Assembly: GCA_018340805.1 (NCBI GenBank)
Contig: JACMZG010001908.1
Location: 37,275,236 to 37,339,235, forward strand
DNA: 64,000 nt
Direction of reading: 5' to 3'
From: Microvelia longipes
Lineage: Eukaryota > Arthropoda > Insecta > Hemiptera > Veliidae
Positions 21,490 through 33,965 of this stretch are shown one piece after another; position 1 is the first letter of the stretch, and each line of letters opens with the position of its first letter. Under the pieces are notes generated by a model, which did not search any database, had not been told where the DNA came from, and saw only the letters and a program-made list of their open reading frames with translations. The position numbers and the translations under genes are program-made.

Positions 21490-24400
21490 TTTTGGTCCTT
21501 CTGAGCCTGGGATGGCTTTTATTTTGTTTTCCCTTTTTTTTGTTTCCTGTCAGTTCCTTGGTTAAATCACTGGTACTGTGGAAACTATCTTCTGTGGTAT
21601 GATTAGAATCCTGTATTTAGTTTACCGGTGATTACTTGATTTGTCTGTGTATGCTCTTTGTAATTTCTTATCTCTTTTGTTAATCTTATTAGTGTACCTG
21701 GATAATATGCTGATCTCGATGTACATCTTTGATTGTTACCGCCTAAAGTATGTTCCTCAATTACTCATAATAATATTTTATTCTCTATATATATTATGAC
21801 CAACTTAGTCTCCTCTTTGAGATTCAGAACTTCTTATTGTTCTGTTAGGTTATGAAGTGATTTTGTTAAGTTTGCTTTTCTCTCTTAGGTTTGACGGTTC
21901 AATCAAAGATTTTTAAAAAAATACTTGTAACTCTTCTCTTTTGTGTATTTCTTATCATTTGACGTATGTTTATATATTCTCTCTCCCTCTCTTATTATTT
22001 TTTGTGTTATCTGGCTTTGTAGATAACTTACCTCCTCTTTTTACCTACTTTTGGTATGATGTTCTAATAACCCAGGTTTGGTTAACTTCTTACTCTCTTT
22101 CGCTGTAAGTCTTAATGCATTGCAGGTGGCCAACTGCTAATGTATTATTGAACTTACAACGTGTAAATTAAATGTTGTCAATTATATTAGTTATATCCTT
22201 ATTTATTTTAATTAAGTTATTCCTTATCTAAAGTCATTTTGCAAATTATAAACATACGTCTACTTATTATAACTTCTCATTTTTTAAGTAAATTAGAATA
22301 TTTTAGTGGTTGTTTATTTTTCTTTTCTCTTTTTATGTAACGTCAACAAGCTTCTCTTGGACTCCACACATCTCCTCTCTCGCTGGGACTTCTCTATGTA
22401 CTAGACTCTTTACTCTTTGTTTTTCAGGCATTGGCTGTCTTACGAACACTCTTGTGGGTGCTAGCCCCAACTCTCTCTCTCTCTCTGAGTTCACTATGTT
22501 CATCGCAATGATGACAAAGGGACTGCAGCCCTTTTCTCTCTCGTCTGTTCATCTGCCTTGCTCAGTGACAGATCTCTAGATGTATGATGGTGCACAACGT
22601 ACATCTATTTCTTCTCTACCTCGTATGGTGTCGACGTCACTAGTACTCTAGACTTGCATAGTATAATTAGCTATGACTCGTTGCCTTCTCCTTTCATCAT
22701 GGAAGTCTGTAGCCTTACAACCTACAGTTTTCATTTCTCACTTATACAAGGATTGTCTATAGACTTACAACCTATAGTTAATTGTTAGCTGGCCAGGAGA
22801 CCAGCAGGACTGATTCTTACATCAGAATAGTCTTAGAACCACTTCTCTCTCTGGAATGGTTCATTTAGTGACACTCTCTTCTTTATTCATCCTTATATGA
22901 ATAATTTTCTCTCTATTGGTTTGGTGAACTCATTAACTTACAGCTCAGATAGCTTAAGTTATTCTATCATTGCCTGAAAGTACTCTTTATCACATAGGTG
23001 ATATTTTTTGTTTAGTTAATTAAGAACTATATCTTCTCTCTCTTCTCTTCACCTCTATGTAGTGCCACCTTCTCTCATGGTTGGCGGTGTTCTCTCAAAT
23101 TGACATCTTGCAGGAGCTCTATTTATTTCTTCTTTGGCTCTATAGCCTATTCTCTTCACGGTTGGCGATTTACATTTTACTTCTAATTTCTCCAGGACTG
23201 GTTTCAGGTTTTGGTACTGAATTTGTGATATAACTTTAAGCTTAATTTTATAAACAACCACTCTAGACTCTCATTGTTCTAGTCATGCTAAGTAATGTTA
23301 TATATGTAATTATTGACAATTACTTATTTTAAGGTTTTCTCCCTCTAATTAACTTTTAGTCACAGTTGTGACTTATTGAAGTATAAACTCTTAGCTCTCA
23401 AGTCAATATACCTCTTTGATGCAACCATTAGGGTTAGCTTACAAGTTTAAGTAAATTACTGTGCTTACTTTCTATTTACATTCATATTAAGTCTTACAAA
23501 CTTATTTGAATTGTTGAAAAAAACCTCAAGGTTACTCGACTCTCTTTGAAGTAATTTATCTACTTTTAAATTACTTATTATTATTTTATTTTAATATAAA
23601 TACATGATGTATTAATTTACTCTGTCAATGTTATGCATATGTAAATCTCAAAATAACTGTATTGGATGTGCTATTATTATTTAAATATTTTTTTTACATT
23701 CTTGATTATATTATTTTTTAAAACATGGAGTTTATTTTGAATTTTCTTTTCGTAAAAGTGTTTTTTGTGCAGATTTTCTCATTATTTTACACATCCAATT
23801 AGGTTATTTATCTCTTAAAATATTATAAAATTTATTTTCTCTACTTCTAAGATTTGTGAAATATAAGATAGAAACTTATTTCCTATTTCAACTTATTGAT
23901 ATCTGCTTAACTTTAATTATTGTTTGCAGACTGTTGTTGTAGTCTCACTGCTGTAAGAGCTTTTATAATTTAGATGTTCTTAATTATATTTTTTCTTAAT
24001 CACACTGTCACACATGAAATATAATTTATAGTAAAAATTTAATTTAATTAATTAAATCTATGAGTTGAGTTTGTCCCTCTCTTGTAATAGCTCTTTACTG
24101 GGCTCTTTTCTAAAAATGTGAAGAATTTATTTAACTTCCCTTGAGACCCTATCTCTTGCGGGTTATATTTAAAACTCTTTGGTTTAATAATGGTTAATCA
24201 ACCTGATTTTTTCTTATTGTTCCCTTATGGGCAAAACATTTTTCTTTATTTTAATGTAATTCATTTGTGTATTGCTTTACTTAAGGTCTTGATAACTCTC
24301 TAAATCTCTCATTATGTTACCTCTCTCTATTTTACAAGTATAAGCTTGACTCTAAATTGTTATGTAAACTGACATTATTCTTTATTTCCCAGTCAATTCT

Positions 24401-26061
24401 TATATACCTCTTTCTCTAGGTGGTAATTTTGGCTGATAGCCTCTTTAATATGTATTCATTAGAAGAAAAAGTTGTAAAATTTATTTGTCATTGATTTCTG
24501 TAATATTATTCTTGATAGCCGTGTAGAATTGTTCATTTTGTTAAATGATACCTCTTAGCTGTTGATAAAATTTTAAATTGTAAATCTTAATTAGATGTGC
24601 TTGATGACTTACTATTTTCTATACTGACATTCTCTTTATTTACATTCTAATATTCTTAATGATAATTTTTTATTTTATTTTCTAAACTGGTTTTGTTCTC
24701 TCCCTCTCTAATTTTAAATCTTATGTACCAGTTTGCTTTAGATCTCTTTAATTTGATAATTTCAAGTCGTTAAGCATTTGTAGATATAACTATCTTACCT
24801 TAATTATACATGTATTGTTTATTATATATTACTCTCTTTTCTATGAAGACAGTGTTGTTGTCAGTTCTTAGCCTGTCATGGTACCTCTTATTCTACAGCC
24901 ACTTTTTTATTCGTGTATTAATTCAATTTATTTCAGTGGCAGTTCAGTGAATAGTCTTATTTGTTTCTCTATTTCTCATATATTAAACAAGTTTATAATT
25001 GTAAATTTCTTTGGCTAAGACACTCATGACTTCACTTTATATCATTTAGATGTTATGTATCAATAACTGCTTTTCTTTAAAAATATTATTTTCTTAGGTT
25101 AATCTTTCTTTCTTATTATACTTTGAAAGTTGGTGCTTATCTGTGACAAATATTTAAATTAAGGTTTTAGGTAGATTTATAATAATAATCTCTGTTATGT
25201 ACCGATTAGAATTCTTATTCTCATTGAGCTTAGTGTGAGTTGGTAGAAGATTTCTATTTCTTTATTTGTGGTTAACTCTATTCTTATTTTCTTTTGAATT
25301 TTCCGGATAAGACACCAAATATAATATATCTCTGTATCATATTGATATAATCGTTGCAGTTGATTCATAACAGTTCATTAACTTTGTATTATAATTATTT
25401 TCTTAAATTTTCCAATTGTTTAAATGAAAATTATTTTAATTTTCTCTCCCTACTTAATATATGGTCTCTTGATATATTGATCATCTCTTGACCTTTAATT
25501 GATTTTTTCTTCATTCTCTCAAAACCACTGCAATTTTTAATTATGTAATAGTTACATTTAATTCTACTTGGTATTAAATCTCACTGTTAATGATTGTTTA
25601 ATTTCAATTAAAACCTTGACCCCTAAATTAGGGTTGGTTATACTATTAGCATAGCATGTGTGTACTGCACACTTACTCTATCTTAATATTGTTTTCTTTT
25701 CAAAATACCTTTTATATGCAAGTAGCTATGTCTTATTATTTTTTGTTAGTGATTCTAGTAATTAATATATTTTGAATGCGCTCAATTGCCCTCTTTATTG
25801 AGTTTTAATTTCTTAGTTCAATGGTTTTGAATTTGTGTATTCTGAAGTAACTTTTCTTTAATTTGATATTATGTTTATCTGAGCATTTCTTTTGTTTATG
25901 TACTATTATATATTTCTCGATAATTAAAGTATGCCCGACTTAACTATGTGCAAAATGATTCTAATTTTTTTATGTATTGCTCTATAACTTATTCTAGTAT
26001 ACTTAGTACCTGACTTGCCTTACTTTTATGTAGATATGTTGCCATATCTAGGTTGGCGGTA
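21490..26061 (+). other. Interior of the LTR element, pyrimidine-rich and non-coding
   Basis: The sense strand is strikingly T-rich, with many CTCTCT-type runs and few purine tracts. The longest frame (22310-22579) is a low-complexity Ser/Leu/Phe product and does not begin at an ATG. GGTTGGCG words recur near 23080, 23160 and directly before the 3' LTR (26051). I see no protease, reverse transcriptase, RNase H or integrase signature in any frame. Confidence 0.8.
21493..21510 (+). promoter_or_regulatory. Primer binding site, tRNA-Tyr-like
   Basis: TGGTCCTTCTGAGCCTGG lies 3 bp after the LTR. It equals the complement of the animal tRNA-Tyr 3' end (TGGTCCTTCGAGCCGG) with a single T inserted at two places. 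The first nine bases match exactly. Confidence 0.6.
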
Positions 26062-26914
26062 TGTTGGATATTAGTCCTACATATTTATTTTGTACTTTAA
26101 ATTCATATTTTAGCGCCCTTCTTTAGATCTCTGTGTAGATTCCCCTTTTTTCTGTAAGTAGTTGGCTACACTGAAGTAAGTAAAATAACCTGTTGCTTTT
26201 AAGTTTTTGTTACCCCTCTTGAACAATGGCGTAATTTTAAGTTTTTCCGGTGTACCGTTTGACTCATTTAAGTAATGAACTCAGCATTCTTAAATTTTCA
26301 TCTCTAATTAAGTGGCATCGAAGCCTTCTCTACTGGTGTGAGTACACACTATTATATAAGTGAACTTGAGGCTCAAAACTCTCTTGAGTCATGAGCACCG
26401 CATGGGGTTGCTCCTGTACAGGGCTTAATTTAAGCCAATCACCTCATCTCTTCCTCTTTTATGGCCTAATATCTATTAGGTTCATCCTCCTTGCGAGTTC
26501 CTACAGGTGAGTTGTCAGGCCCGCTGGTAGACACTCACCCAACTCATCACCATCTCGTCAGGTACACCGGCTACACATCTTTCCTACGTGCTAGGGCAAA
26601 CCTAGAAATTATCTCTCTTAATTATGTTTATTTACTTCCTACGTGCTGGGCAAGACTCAGACCCAGCTATTTATACCAGGTACTCTCTGTACAGAATAAA
26701 AGAGCATACAACTACTGTTGATTTATGATAGTCTCTTTTGAGTTTAATTATTTACACAATATATCTTATGTTAACTTATTTGTTTCGTTTTTATCTCTAT
26801 TATGGGTTCTAGTTCATACCACCCTCTCTATCCAAATACAGTCCTACCTCTCCCTCTGGAACCAGCTCTCCCTCGAGATGTCAGTGCTAGCGAAAGCTCA
26901 CTGATCTCTTAACA
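26062..26914 (+). repeat. 3' LTR, 853 bp
   Basis: Same ends as the 5' LTR. It differs by deletions of 2, 1, 1 and 2 bp, mostly in homopolymers or dinucleotide runs. I noticed no substitution. The region just upstream (GGTTGGCGGTA) is not a classical polypurine tract. TATATAAG is at 26353-26360 and AATAAA at 26695-26700. Confidence 0.95.
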
Positions 26915-26919
26915 AGCAT
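26915..26919. repeat. Target-site duplication, right
   Basis: AGCAT directly after the 3' LTR, matching 20626-20630. Confidence 0.85.
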
Positions 26920-27773
26920 GTTTTTTAAATATTCATATTGGAGTAGTTGCATTGTTATATTGAGTGTAAAATAAAAAATATGGATGTGAAAATGATATCA
27001 GTTTGATAGTCAACAATAACACGTGAGCGGGAAAGGTTAAAATATCTCCGAATGCAGTTTATCTCGAGGTGTCAACTGGGACGAAATTTTGGACAGTTTT
27101 ATTTAATTTTTTGTTAAAAAAGCGGCGTGTGTGATATGTATAGTTGCATTAGTTTGTTGCAAGCTTTGACATTATCAGTGTTGGAGAAGAGAAAGAGTCG
27201 ACAAAGCTTTGAGTCGGATCGAAGTCAAGTTAAATCTATTGTCTTCACACCCCCTGTATGTCACGCGTGTGTGTCCCTATTCTAATACCTTTCAATATTA
27301 TTCCTCCTTTTCCTCTAAAATATTCATTTTTTACCCTAAAAAATACCACCCCGATGTATATATATTTTTGTCGAGTTCTTCCAAAAAATTGGTAAAATCT
27401 CCCTCACCATAGGTTGTAATTGGATACCGTAGGAAAGTCTTGGCTCTTACTGGAATGATATAGGGAACAGGTTTCACCTAACGAATATAATTTATATTAA
27501 AAAATACCATGAAACCTCCTTCCCTCTTACACTTTTTGTTATATAGCTTTTTTGGGTATACGCGTTATTTTTTATTTTTCTAGTATATGACAACGCGAAA
27601 CGAAGGGAAGTCCTTGATTAGATATCAGATGGAAGGGACATCCAATTTCCCTGTACCAAGATTAATTATTGGTTTTTTAGGAGACGACCAAAGACACGTC
27701 ATCGGATGCCAAAACTCATCCCTCAAAAACTAAAAAAATATAAATCCCACACATTTTTTCCTAAATAAAAATC
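26920..27773. other. Unique AT-rich segment
   Basis: A 67-residue frame at 27209-27412 is not supported by any recognisable domain or composition and starts at a non-ATG codon. Confidence 0.45.
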
Positions 27774-28354
27774 CAGTATTTTAAATCTTTCATCTGCTGT
27801 AAAATAAAACAAGATTTTTTCAACTCGTATTTTTTTGGTAGAAAAATTTTGCTATATTGGTTTTAGAAAAATATCCATTTATTATTATTGTATTTTTCTT
27901 CTTAAACAAATATGATGTATTGGTAACTTTTTGAAATCTGGAAGCCACTTTTTAGGCTATCAGTTTTGAGCTACATACAAGTCAATTTCCACATAAATTG
28001 TTTAATTTATAATTTATCTCGATAACACATTATTTGATTTTATGCAAATAAATTTATTAAAAAGTCTGTTAATTTATAGAAATCTAAATTATTATCAGCA
28101 TTTAACAAAAACAAACTATAATGCATATAATATAAATTTATATACAATTAATAAAGAACAATTTCTAAAAAAATGGGTATAGAGAAACTTTTACTCACAA
28201 TTTTGTCGAGTAGAGGATTGTTTTCAATGTTTTTTGGGGTGCAATAGAAGAAAACTGGCCCGGAGTCGACACGACCAGTAGAAGTACTTAATGACAGGGC
28301 TTACATGTAATGTTTACCGCTATAATAAAAATAAAAAAATAAATAATATTTACA
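27774..28354 (+). repeat. Segmental duplication, unit 1 (A+B)
   Basis: Block A (27774-28206) is repeated at 28353-28785 and block B (28204-28354) at 29443-29593, apparently without any mismatch. In this unit A joins B directly, with TGT shared at the joint. Confidence 0.93.
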
Positions 28355-28882
28355 GTATTTTAAATCTTTCATCTGCTGTAAAATAAAACAAGATTTTTTC
28401 AACTCGTATTTTTTTGGTAGAAAAATTTTGCTATATTGGTTTTAGAAAAATATCCATTTATTATTATTGTATTTTTCTTCTTAAACAAATATGATGTATT
28501 GGTAACTTTTTGAAATCTGGAAGCCACTTTTTAGGCTATCAGTTTTGAGCTACATACAAGTCAATTTCCACATAAATTGTTTAATTTATAATTTATCTCG
28601 ATAACACATTATTTGATTTTATGCAAATAAATTTATTAAAAAGTCTGTTAATTTATAGAAATCTAAATTATTATCAGCATTTAACAAAAACAAACTATAA
28701 TGCATATAATATAAATTTATATACAATTAATAAAGAACAATTTCTAAAAAAATGGGTATAGAGAAACTTTTACTCACAATTTTGTATTCTTAGCACTCCT
28801 CCTCACTAGTTCAGATAACTTTGCCTCATGCAAATCTCTGCGTGTAAATGTGACGATTAAATAATCTATATTATTTAATTTG

Positions 28883-29083
<201 letters not shown>

Positions 29084-29139
29084 TGTTTGTGTATGTATGT
29101 ACGAGATTTTTGTGTCCTAAGCGTTTCTATGGGCATGAT

Positions 29140-29301
29140 AATTTTCTAAGGACTTTTGGTTTGGCCAGCGTTCCTGTAGAGGAAATTGTAGAACCTACCC
29201 CTAAACAAGTTGATAACTTTCTGCGAGTCAGTAGACTTGTTCAGGGGGTAAAGGAACTGAAGGGCTTTGTTGTATTTTTACCACCTAATGCTCTGGTTTA
29301 A
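29140..29301 (+). other. Short frame with coding-like composition
   Basis: The frame downstream of the GT tract encodes about 50 residues of balanced composition, including VPVEEIVEPTPKQVDNFLRV and a hydrophobic end FVVFLPPNALV before a TAA. It looks less random than other frames in the window and may be a remnant of a host or transposon gene. No family is recognised, and no intact upstream exon or start is evident. Confidence 0.2.
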
Positions 29302-29324
29302 AGGCCCGGGTTTTTAAAAAAATA

Positions 29325-29442
29325 TTCACCCAAAAAGGTCCATCTTTAGATTATTGGAGCGCTGAATCAAACTAAAACAATCCGGAGTCGATACGACCAT
29401 TTAAAATGACTAAAAAGTCGGCAAAGGTCGGATAACAACATA
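29325..29442 (+). mobile_element. R3 fragment
   Basis: GCGCTGAATCAAACTAAAAC and GGAGTCGATACGACCATTTA match the R3 core. It forms the end of segment X. Confidence 0.55.
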
Positions 29443-29612
29443 TGTCGAGTAGAGGATTGTTTTCAATGTTTTTTGGGGTGCAATAGAAGAAAACTGGCCC
29501 GGAGTCGACACGACCAGTAGAAGTACTTAATGACAGGGCTTACATGTAATGTTTACCGCTATAATAAAAATAAAAAAATAAATAATATTTACATTATATA
29601 AGTTATAACTAC

Positions 29613-29680
29613 ATAATAATGCTGGCGCGGAGGTCTGCATGCGCCAAACCTCCTTTGTGGTAAGGAGTGCTGCGAATACG
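29613..29680 (+). mobile_element. R2 left-arm fragment
   Basis: ATAATGCTGGCGCGGAGGTC and GCATGC, preceded by the usual ATAAGTTATAACTA linker. It lacks the inner arm. Confidence 0.55.
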
Positions 29681-29705
29681 AAATTGTGCACAAAAGCTCT
29701 AAGGT

Positions 29706-30294
29706 ACACTATACCCGAAATTAACTTGGCATATTTGTAAATGTTTTGAGTAGGTTCTGTGCAATCATGATATCTAGATAAAAGGATAAAAGGCTTAACT
29801 AAACCGGTAAACTAAATAAAGGTTTTTTTGTGCCAAGATTCAACTCACTCGCAAAGTGACGCTGGACAGTTCAATGATTATATATACGCTAACTAACAAA
29901 ACTCAAACATAATAAATTAATATAAATTTGATAAAAAATATAAATTACCATCTCATTGGAATTAAGTGGTTAATACAACACAAAAATATGGTTGACCTTT
30001 ATGAAAAAAACTGTTAATGATTTAATTAAAAACCTCTAGTTATTCATCATCCTAGATTATTGTTCATAGTTACAAGAAACAAGCATTTATGATAATAGAG
30101 CAAAACTCTATTACGGATATCTAACCTAACACTAGTTTAGTACAACTAATGGAATGTGAATGTGGTATATTTGGTTAAAATATCTTTAGAATTAATTTAG
30201 TTTCTAAAACAGTCATTATTGAGGTATGCTCTAATTTAGTAGTAACAATATAAACATATCTTGGTTATGAGCAAAATAAATAAATGTCCGTTTT
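29706..30294. other. AT-rich DNA without recognisable features
   Basis: Nothing supportable. Confidence 0.5.
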
Positions 30295-30519
30295 AGGGCC
30301 TTCCTGACCTTTGTCACCCACGGAGGTCTGGGGTTCGCATCTTAGGTTACGCTCTCAGTTTATAGAAGATTATTGTTTCGATAAATTATCGCCAGCTTTA
30401 GAATACACTTTGAGCGTAACGGTTGCTACTACCACCCGAAATGGTTCCTGCAGGGGTTATCCCTGATGAGCCACAAGGCTCTAAACGGGCATTATTATTA
30501 TATATAGGTAGGGCCTTCC
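30295..30519 (+). mobile_element. SINE with 10-bp target-site duplications
   Basis: A 205-bp body (30305-30509) is flanked by identical AGGGCCTTCC at 30295-30304 and 30510-30519. A tRNA-like box B (30332-30342) sits near the 5' end, followed by a central domain with the stem GAGCC-ACAA-GGCTC. The tail is (ATT)n-type, ending TATATATAGGT. The structure is that of a tRNA-related SINE moved by a LINE, possibly 5' truncated because no box A is evident. The central domain resembles a decayed hammerhead core. Confidence 0.7.
30332..30342 (+). promoter_or_regulatory. Box B of the SINE
   Basis: GGTTCGCATCT against consensus GGTTCGANTCC, 28 bp into the element. Confidence 0.5.
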
Positions 30520-30584
30520 GATCCATCAGAGTATTCACCCTGCGGGACACATCTCAGGTATGTCGCATCACTACACAGTAAGTA

Positions 30585-30722
30585 TAAATTAAAGTTTTCC
30601 AACTCGTTTTAACCTTAAGAACACCTCTAAACGGATAATTCAGATGACTCCTCGGTTTCAGATTTTTTCGCTAACACAGTACTTTTCCTGTATAACTACA
30701 GTATGAATGAGGAAAGGTAAAT
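30585..30722 (+). repeat. R1 3'-end fragment
   Basis: Contains CCTCTAAACGGATAATTC, CTCGGTTTCAGATTTTTT and the terminal ATGAGGAAAGGT. Confidence 0.65.
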
Positions 30723-31762
30723 TATAAGCATATCGGGCTACGAGACCTTATATGCTTTAACTCCAGGGTTAGTAAAAAAACAGAGTAATCAAGTGTTTAT
30801 ATGATAACAGCCACACAGCTGTTGAGTAATAGTTGGAAATTTGTTTCCCTAAGAAAACCCGCTAATATGACTTTACTTTAGTAATAATATTTATAAGTTG
30901 AAAACTACACAATAGGATAGTATTGAGATACATGAGTAGATTAGAAAGCATAGTTATCTATATCTACAGGTATCTGATAACAAATAGTGAGGTAGTAGAA
31001 ACTCCCCACCCTTCCTTCTCTTATTCCTACCTCATCCTTACCTATGAAACCCATAGATATACCAATTGATAAGGTATTAAAGCAAATTAGATGTCATACA
31101 ATGTAGTGTAATTAATTATTAGAATATAACATTGTATTAATACTGAGAAATATATTTTAACCTCATACTATATTATACATATAGGTTATATATAACCTCT
31201 ATTACAATATTTATGTATGTGTTTAATAATACTGTTAATAATTATTGTATTTGTGTTTAATAGAAGGTTTCTCTATACGTCCTTCTCTACAATAAGGTTA
31301 TTATTAGTATAATAATAAGTCCCTTTCCCTGGAACTATACAATACAATATATAGCCCTAACATACAAGCCAAAGGTATGTTTGATTTGTAGCGGGAGCTT
31401 GGTCTAGAGAGGGCAGGACATTATTAGTGTAAAATAGATATACGCTTTATATAGAAGATATTATTAAAGGAAAATTAATTTATAGATAGATATTTGAGTA
31501 ATAAATAATTATTATTGTTTAATCGTTAATTAAGAATTGATACAATATTTGCATTGAAATGCGCAGTATTTGCAAACCAGCATAATCAAGTTTACTTTTC
31601 AGACGTTTTGTCCATTTTATTCTCACTGTTCCTTTTCCAATTTAAAGGTATTGTTAAATATATTTATTTATTACAATTTTCATTATATTAGGTACACAAC
31701 AAATACATGAAATTAGTAAAAATTTGAAATTTTTTAAACATTTTTTCCTTCTTCATTCAATA
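30723..31762. other. AT-rich DNA without recognisable features
   Basis: Nothing supportable. Confidence 0.5.
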
Positions 31763-32250
31763 AATTTTGGTGCGATGGTCCGCAAGTTAGGCGAATTTCC
31801 TTCAGGATGGTTGGTTTCTTGCGCACCAAACCATTTTATGAACAGGTTTTCGGTGTGTGCATCGTCATTCGGATGAATAGCACTTTTACTTACTTGTCAA
31901 TAAAGGAAATGCGCATTTTTATACCATATTTTGTTCAAAACTATGCTCGACTACGCATGCATATTTACGCATAAAAAATGCATACTGTATTGTATTACAC
32001 AGCAATACAATACAGACAGCCATGCAAAGCTCAGTTTATGCTGATTCTACAAAATTTTTTAGTGCATTTCTTTTAAAAAATGCAAGGAAATTGACGGACA
32101 AGTTAAATGGTTACTTCTCCAACCATGAAGAACACACTGAAAACCTGTGCAAAAAATGTATTAATGCAAAAATGTAAAAATGTATAAATGTATTAGTGCG
32201 CAAGAAAAATAGGGTTAATAAGCACTCCAAAGTAAATTCACCTAGATTGT
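31763..32250. mobile_element. R2 fold-back element, complete but degraded
   Basis: The left arm starts AATTTTGGTGCGATGGTCCG and includes AAAGGAAATGCGCA. The right arm, inverted, includes TTAGTGCATTTCTTTTAAAA and ends with AGCACTCCAAAGTAAATTCA. The interior holds several TACGCATGCAT-type words. Confidence 0.7.
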
Positions 32251-32323
32251 AGAACACCAACATTTTGTAGTTATAAACTTGTAAAGTAAAAATTTGACGA
32301 TAAATGTTCTTCTTCGAAACAAA

Positions 32324-32334
32324 GATTCGAACTT
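32324..32334 (-). promoter_or_regulatory. Box B-like sequence, minus strand
   Basis: On the minus strand AAGTTCGAATC, close to box B. It lies just beyond the R2 copy, so it may be a worn R3 head. Confidence 0.35.
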
Positions 32335-32485
32335 GGGCCTTTTGTTTTAAGAACTTTGAGTACTCAAATTAGCTTGGACTATTTTTACTCTACTCAGATC
32401 CCCTAAAAATATACACTATTCAATATTTTTTTACTAACCTCATTTTTAAATTCCTAATCGGGTTTATTCGATTTTGGGCGATTTT

Positions 32486-32488
<3 letters not shown>

Positions 32489-32565
<77 letters not shown>
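32489..32565. repeat. (TA)n microsatellite
   Basis: Uninterrupted TA dinucleotides. Confidence 0.96.
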
Positions 32566-32569
<4 letters not shown>

Positions 32570-33778
32570 AATCCCTAAAGAACGTTTTCATATAAAATTA
32601 ACACTTCTATGTACAAATGTTCCCGATCAACGACCAAAGAATAAAATCTACTAATTGATGCTTCCCCAATAAGTGTATGTAGTAAGATATGTCTCTGTTA
32701 CGTGCACACACTAAAATTATAAAAAATAGCTTATTTAAAAAAATAGGTAATAAAACCCGCAACCTTGGATAGGTGCATTTTTTAGAGTATGGTTATCGTT
32801 ATTTTAAATTTCTGTTGTATTTTGATATTCTTATAATTTCTTTTGTTCTCAAGCACTAAGAAAATATTTCCTTCTAAATTTCAGTAAGAATCGTCATCAA
32901 TATTTAATCAAGGTTTTCCTAATTTGCTCGCTCCAAGTTTATTTATTTATACTTTAATTTCTTATAAATTTACAATTTCTAGAAGGAAATAATTTTTAAT
33001 TTAAAACTTAATTTTATTTCTTTATTCTAAAAAAAGTAAAGAAAATTAACATTACAACAACAACAAAAAATTTAGAAAAAGTTTAATACTCGTAAAGAAA
33101 TAAAACTTCTTAATTTTTTATCTCAGAAGGGAAAAAGGGGGGAAGAGAGGCGAAAAACAATAAAATAAAAATCTATTTTAATTCCAGATTTCCAACGCTT
33201 TCTTTTTATTAATACTTTATAAAGATAGAAAACAGAATAAAATGTAAAACAAGAAAATAAAAAAAGAAAAGAAAATCGAATTATATAAGATTAAATTGGA
33301 TAAAACAATTAGTTGGTGAAAGAAGTAAAAAAATAAAAAGAGAAAGAGGGCAATGGACAGGTAAACTAATTAAGTATCTCAAATCGTCAGTACTATAGCC
33401 AGAGTTTTAAGAAGGGGGTTTGGCAGAAAAGCTAACTTAAGAGAAAAGGCCAGGTGTAATTTATACAATAAGAACAGTCTCTGATTGCCCACCATTCTCT
33501 GCTCTAACTAACTTTTATTCAATAAAACTTCATCAGCCTCTGGTAAAATACGAACAAAAAACTAGCCAAAAAACTTTTTTCTCCACCAAAATCTTTTTTT
33601 AAGCCTTGTTCTTAATTCTTAAAGTTTTGTCCTTTAATGGTGGGGGAAACGTTACTTTAGAATTATAATGTTAATTTATTTTATTATTTTTTTCTACAAC
33701 ATATTACTCAATACAAATTACGTAAAAAATAACAGTAAAAAAAAAAGATTTCAAATTACCTTTAATAAATTAACAAAA
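32566..33778. other. A-rich unique segment
   Basis: Strong A-richness on the plus strand from about 32990 to 33370. No gene or repeat family was seen. Confidence 0.5.
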
Positions 33779-33965
33779 TAATTCAGGGGGTACCACCCTA
33801 CTTTTCCTTACAGTCTTCAGACTGGCTTCGCTAATCCTTGGACTTCGGTCTTGCTACGCTCGACCTCAGAATAAAGTGATTCTCCAAAGTTTACGGTATT
33901 ATAACTTTGGACTCGCTTCGCTTGTCCTCAGAGTGTGATGGTTACCCGAAGCTTAAATTGGAATT
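33779..33965 (+). repeat. R1b 5' part
   Basis: GGGTACCACCCTACTTTTCC, then GGACTTCGGTCTTGCTACGC and GGACTCGCTTCGCTTGTCC. It has the R1 layout with a diverged sequence and the mini-hairpin motif kept. Confidence 0.6.

Larger units (their letters stand above)
20631..26914 (+). mobile_element. Complete non-coding LTR element (LARD-like)
   Basis: The 6.28 kb element has 859- and 853-bp LTRs, both starting TGTTGG and ending TAACA, flanked by the 5-bp duplication AGCAT. A tRNA-Tyr-like primer site sits 3 bp inside the 5' LTR. The 4.57 kb interior has no open frame over 90 codons on either strand and shows dense stops in all frames, so gag and pol are absent rather than merely broken. LTRs that differ only by four small indels indicate a recent insertion. 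The combination matches large retrotransposon derivatives, which depend on proteins from an autonomous partner. I cannot assign it to Gypsy, Copia or BEL. Confidence 0.9.

Noticed and set aside
22310..22579. 89-residue frame in the LTR element interior
   Set aside because: Low-complexity product of CT-rich DNA with no ATG start and no retroelement motif.
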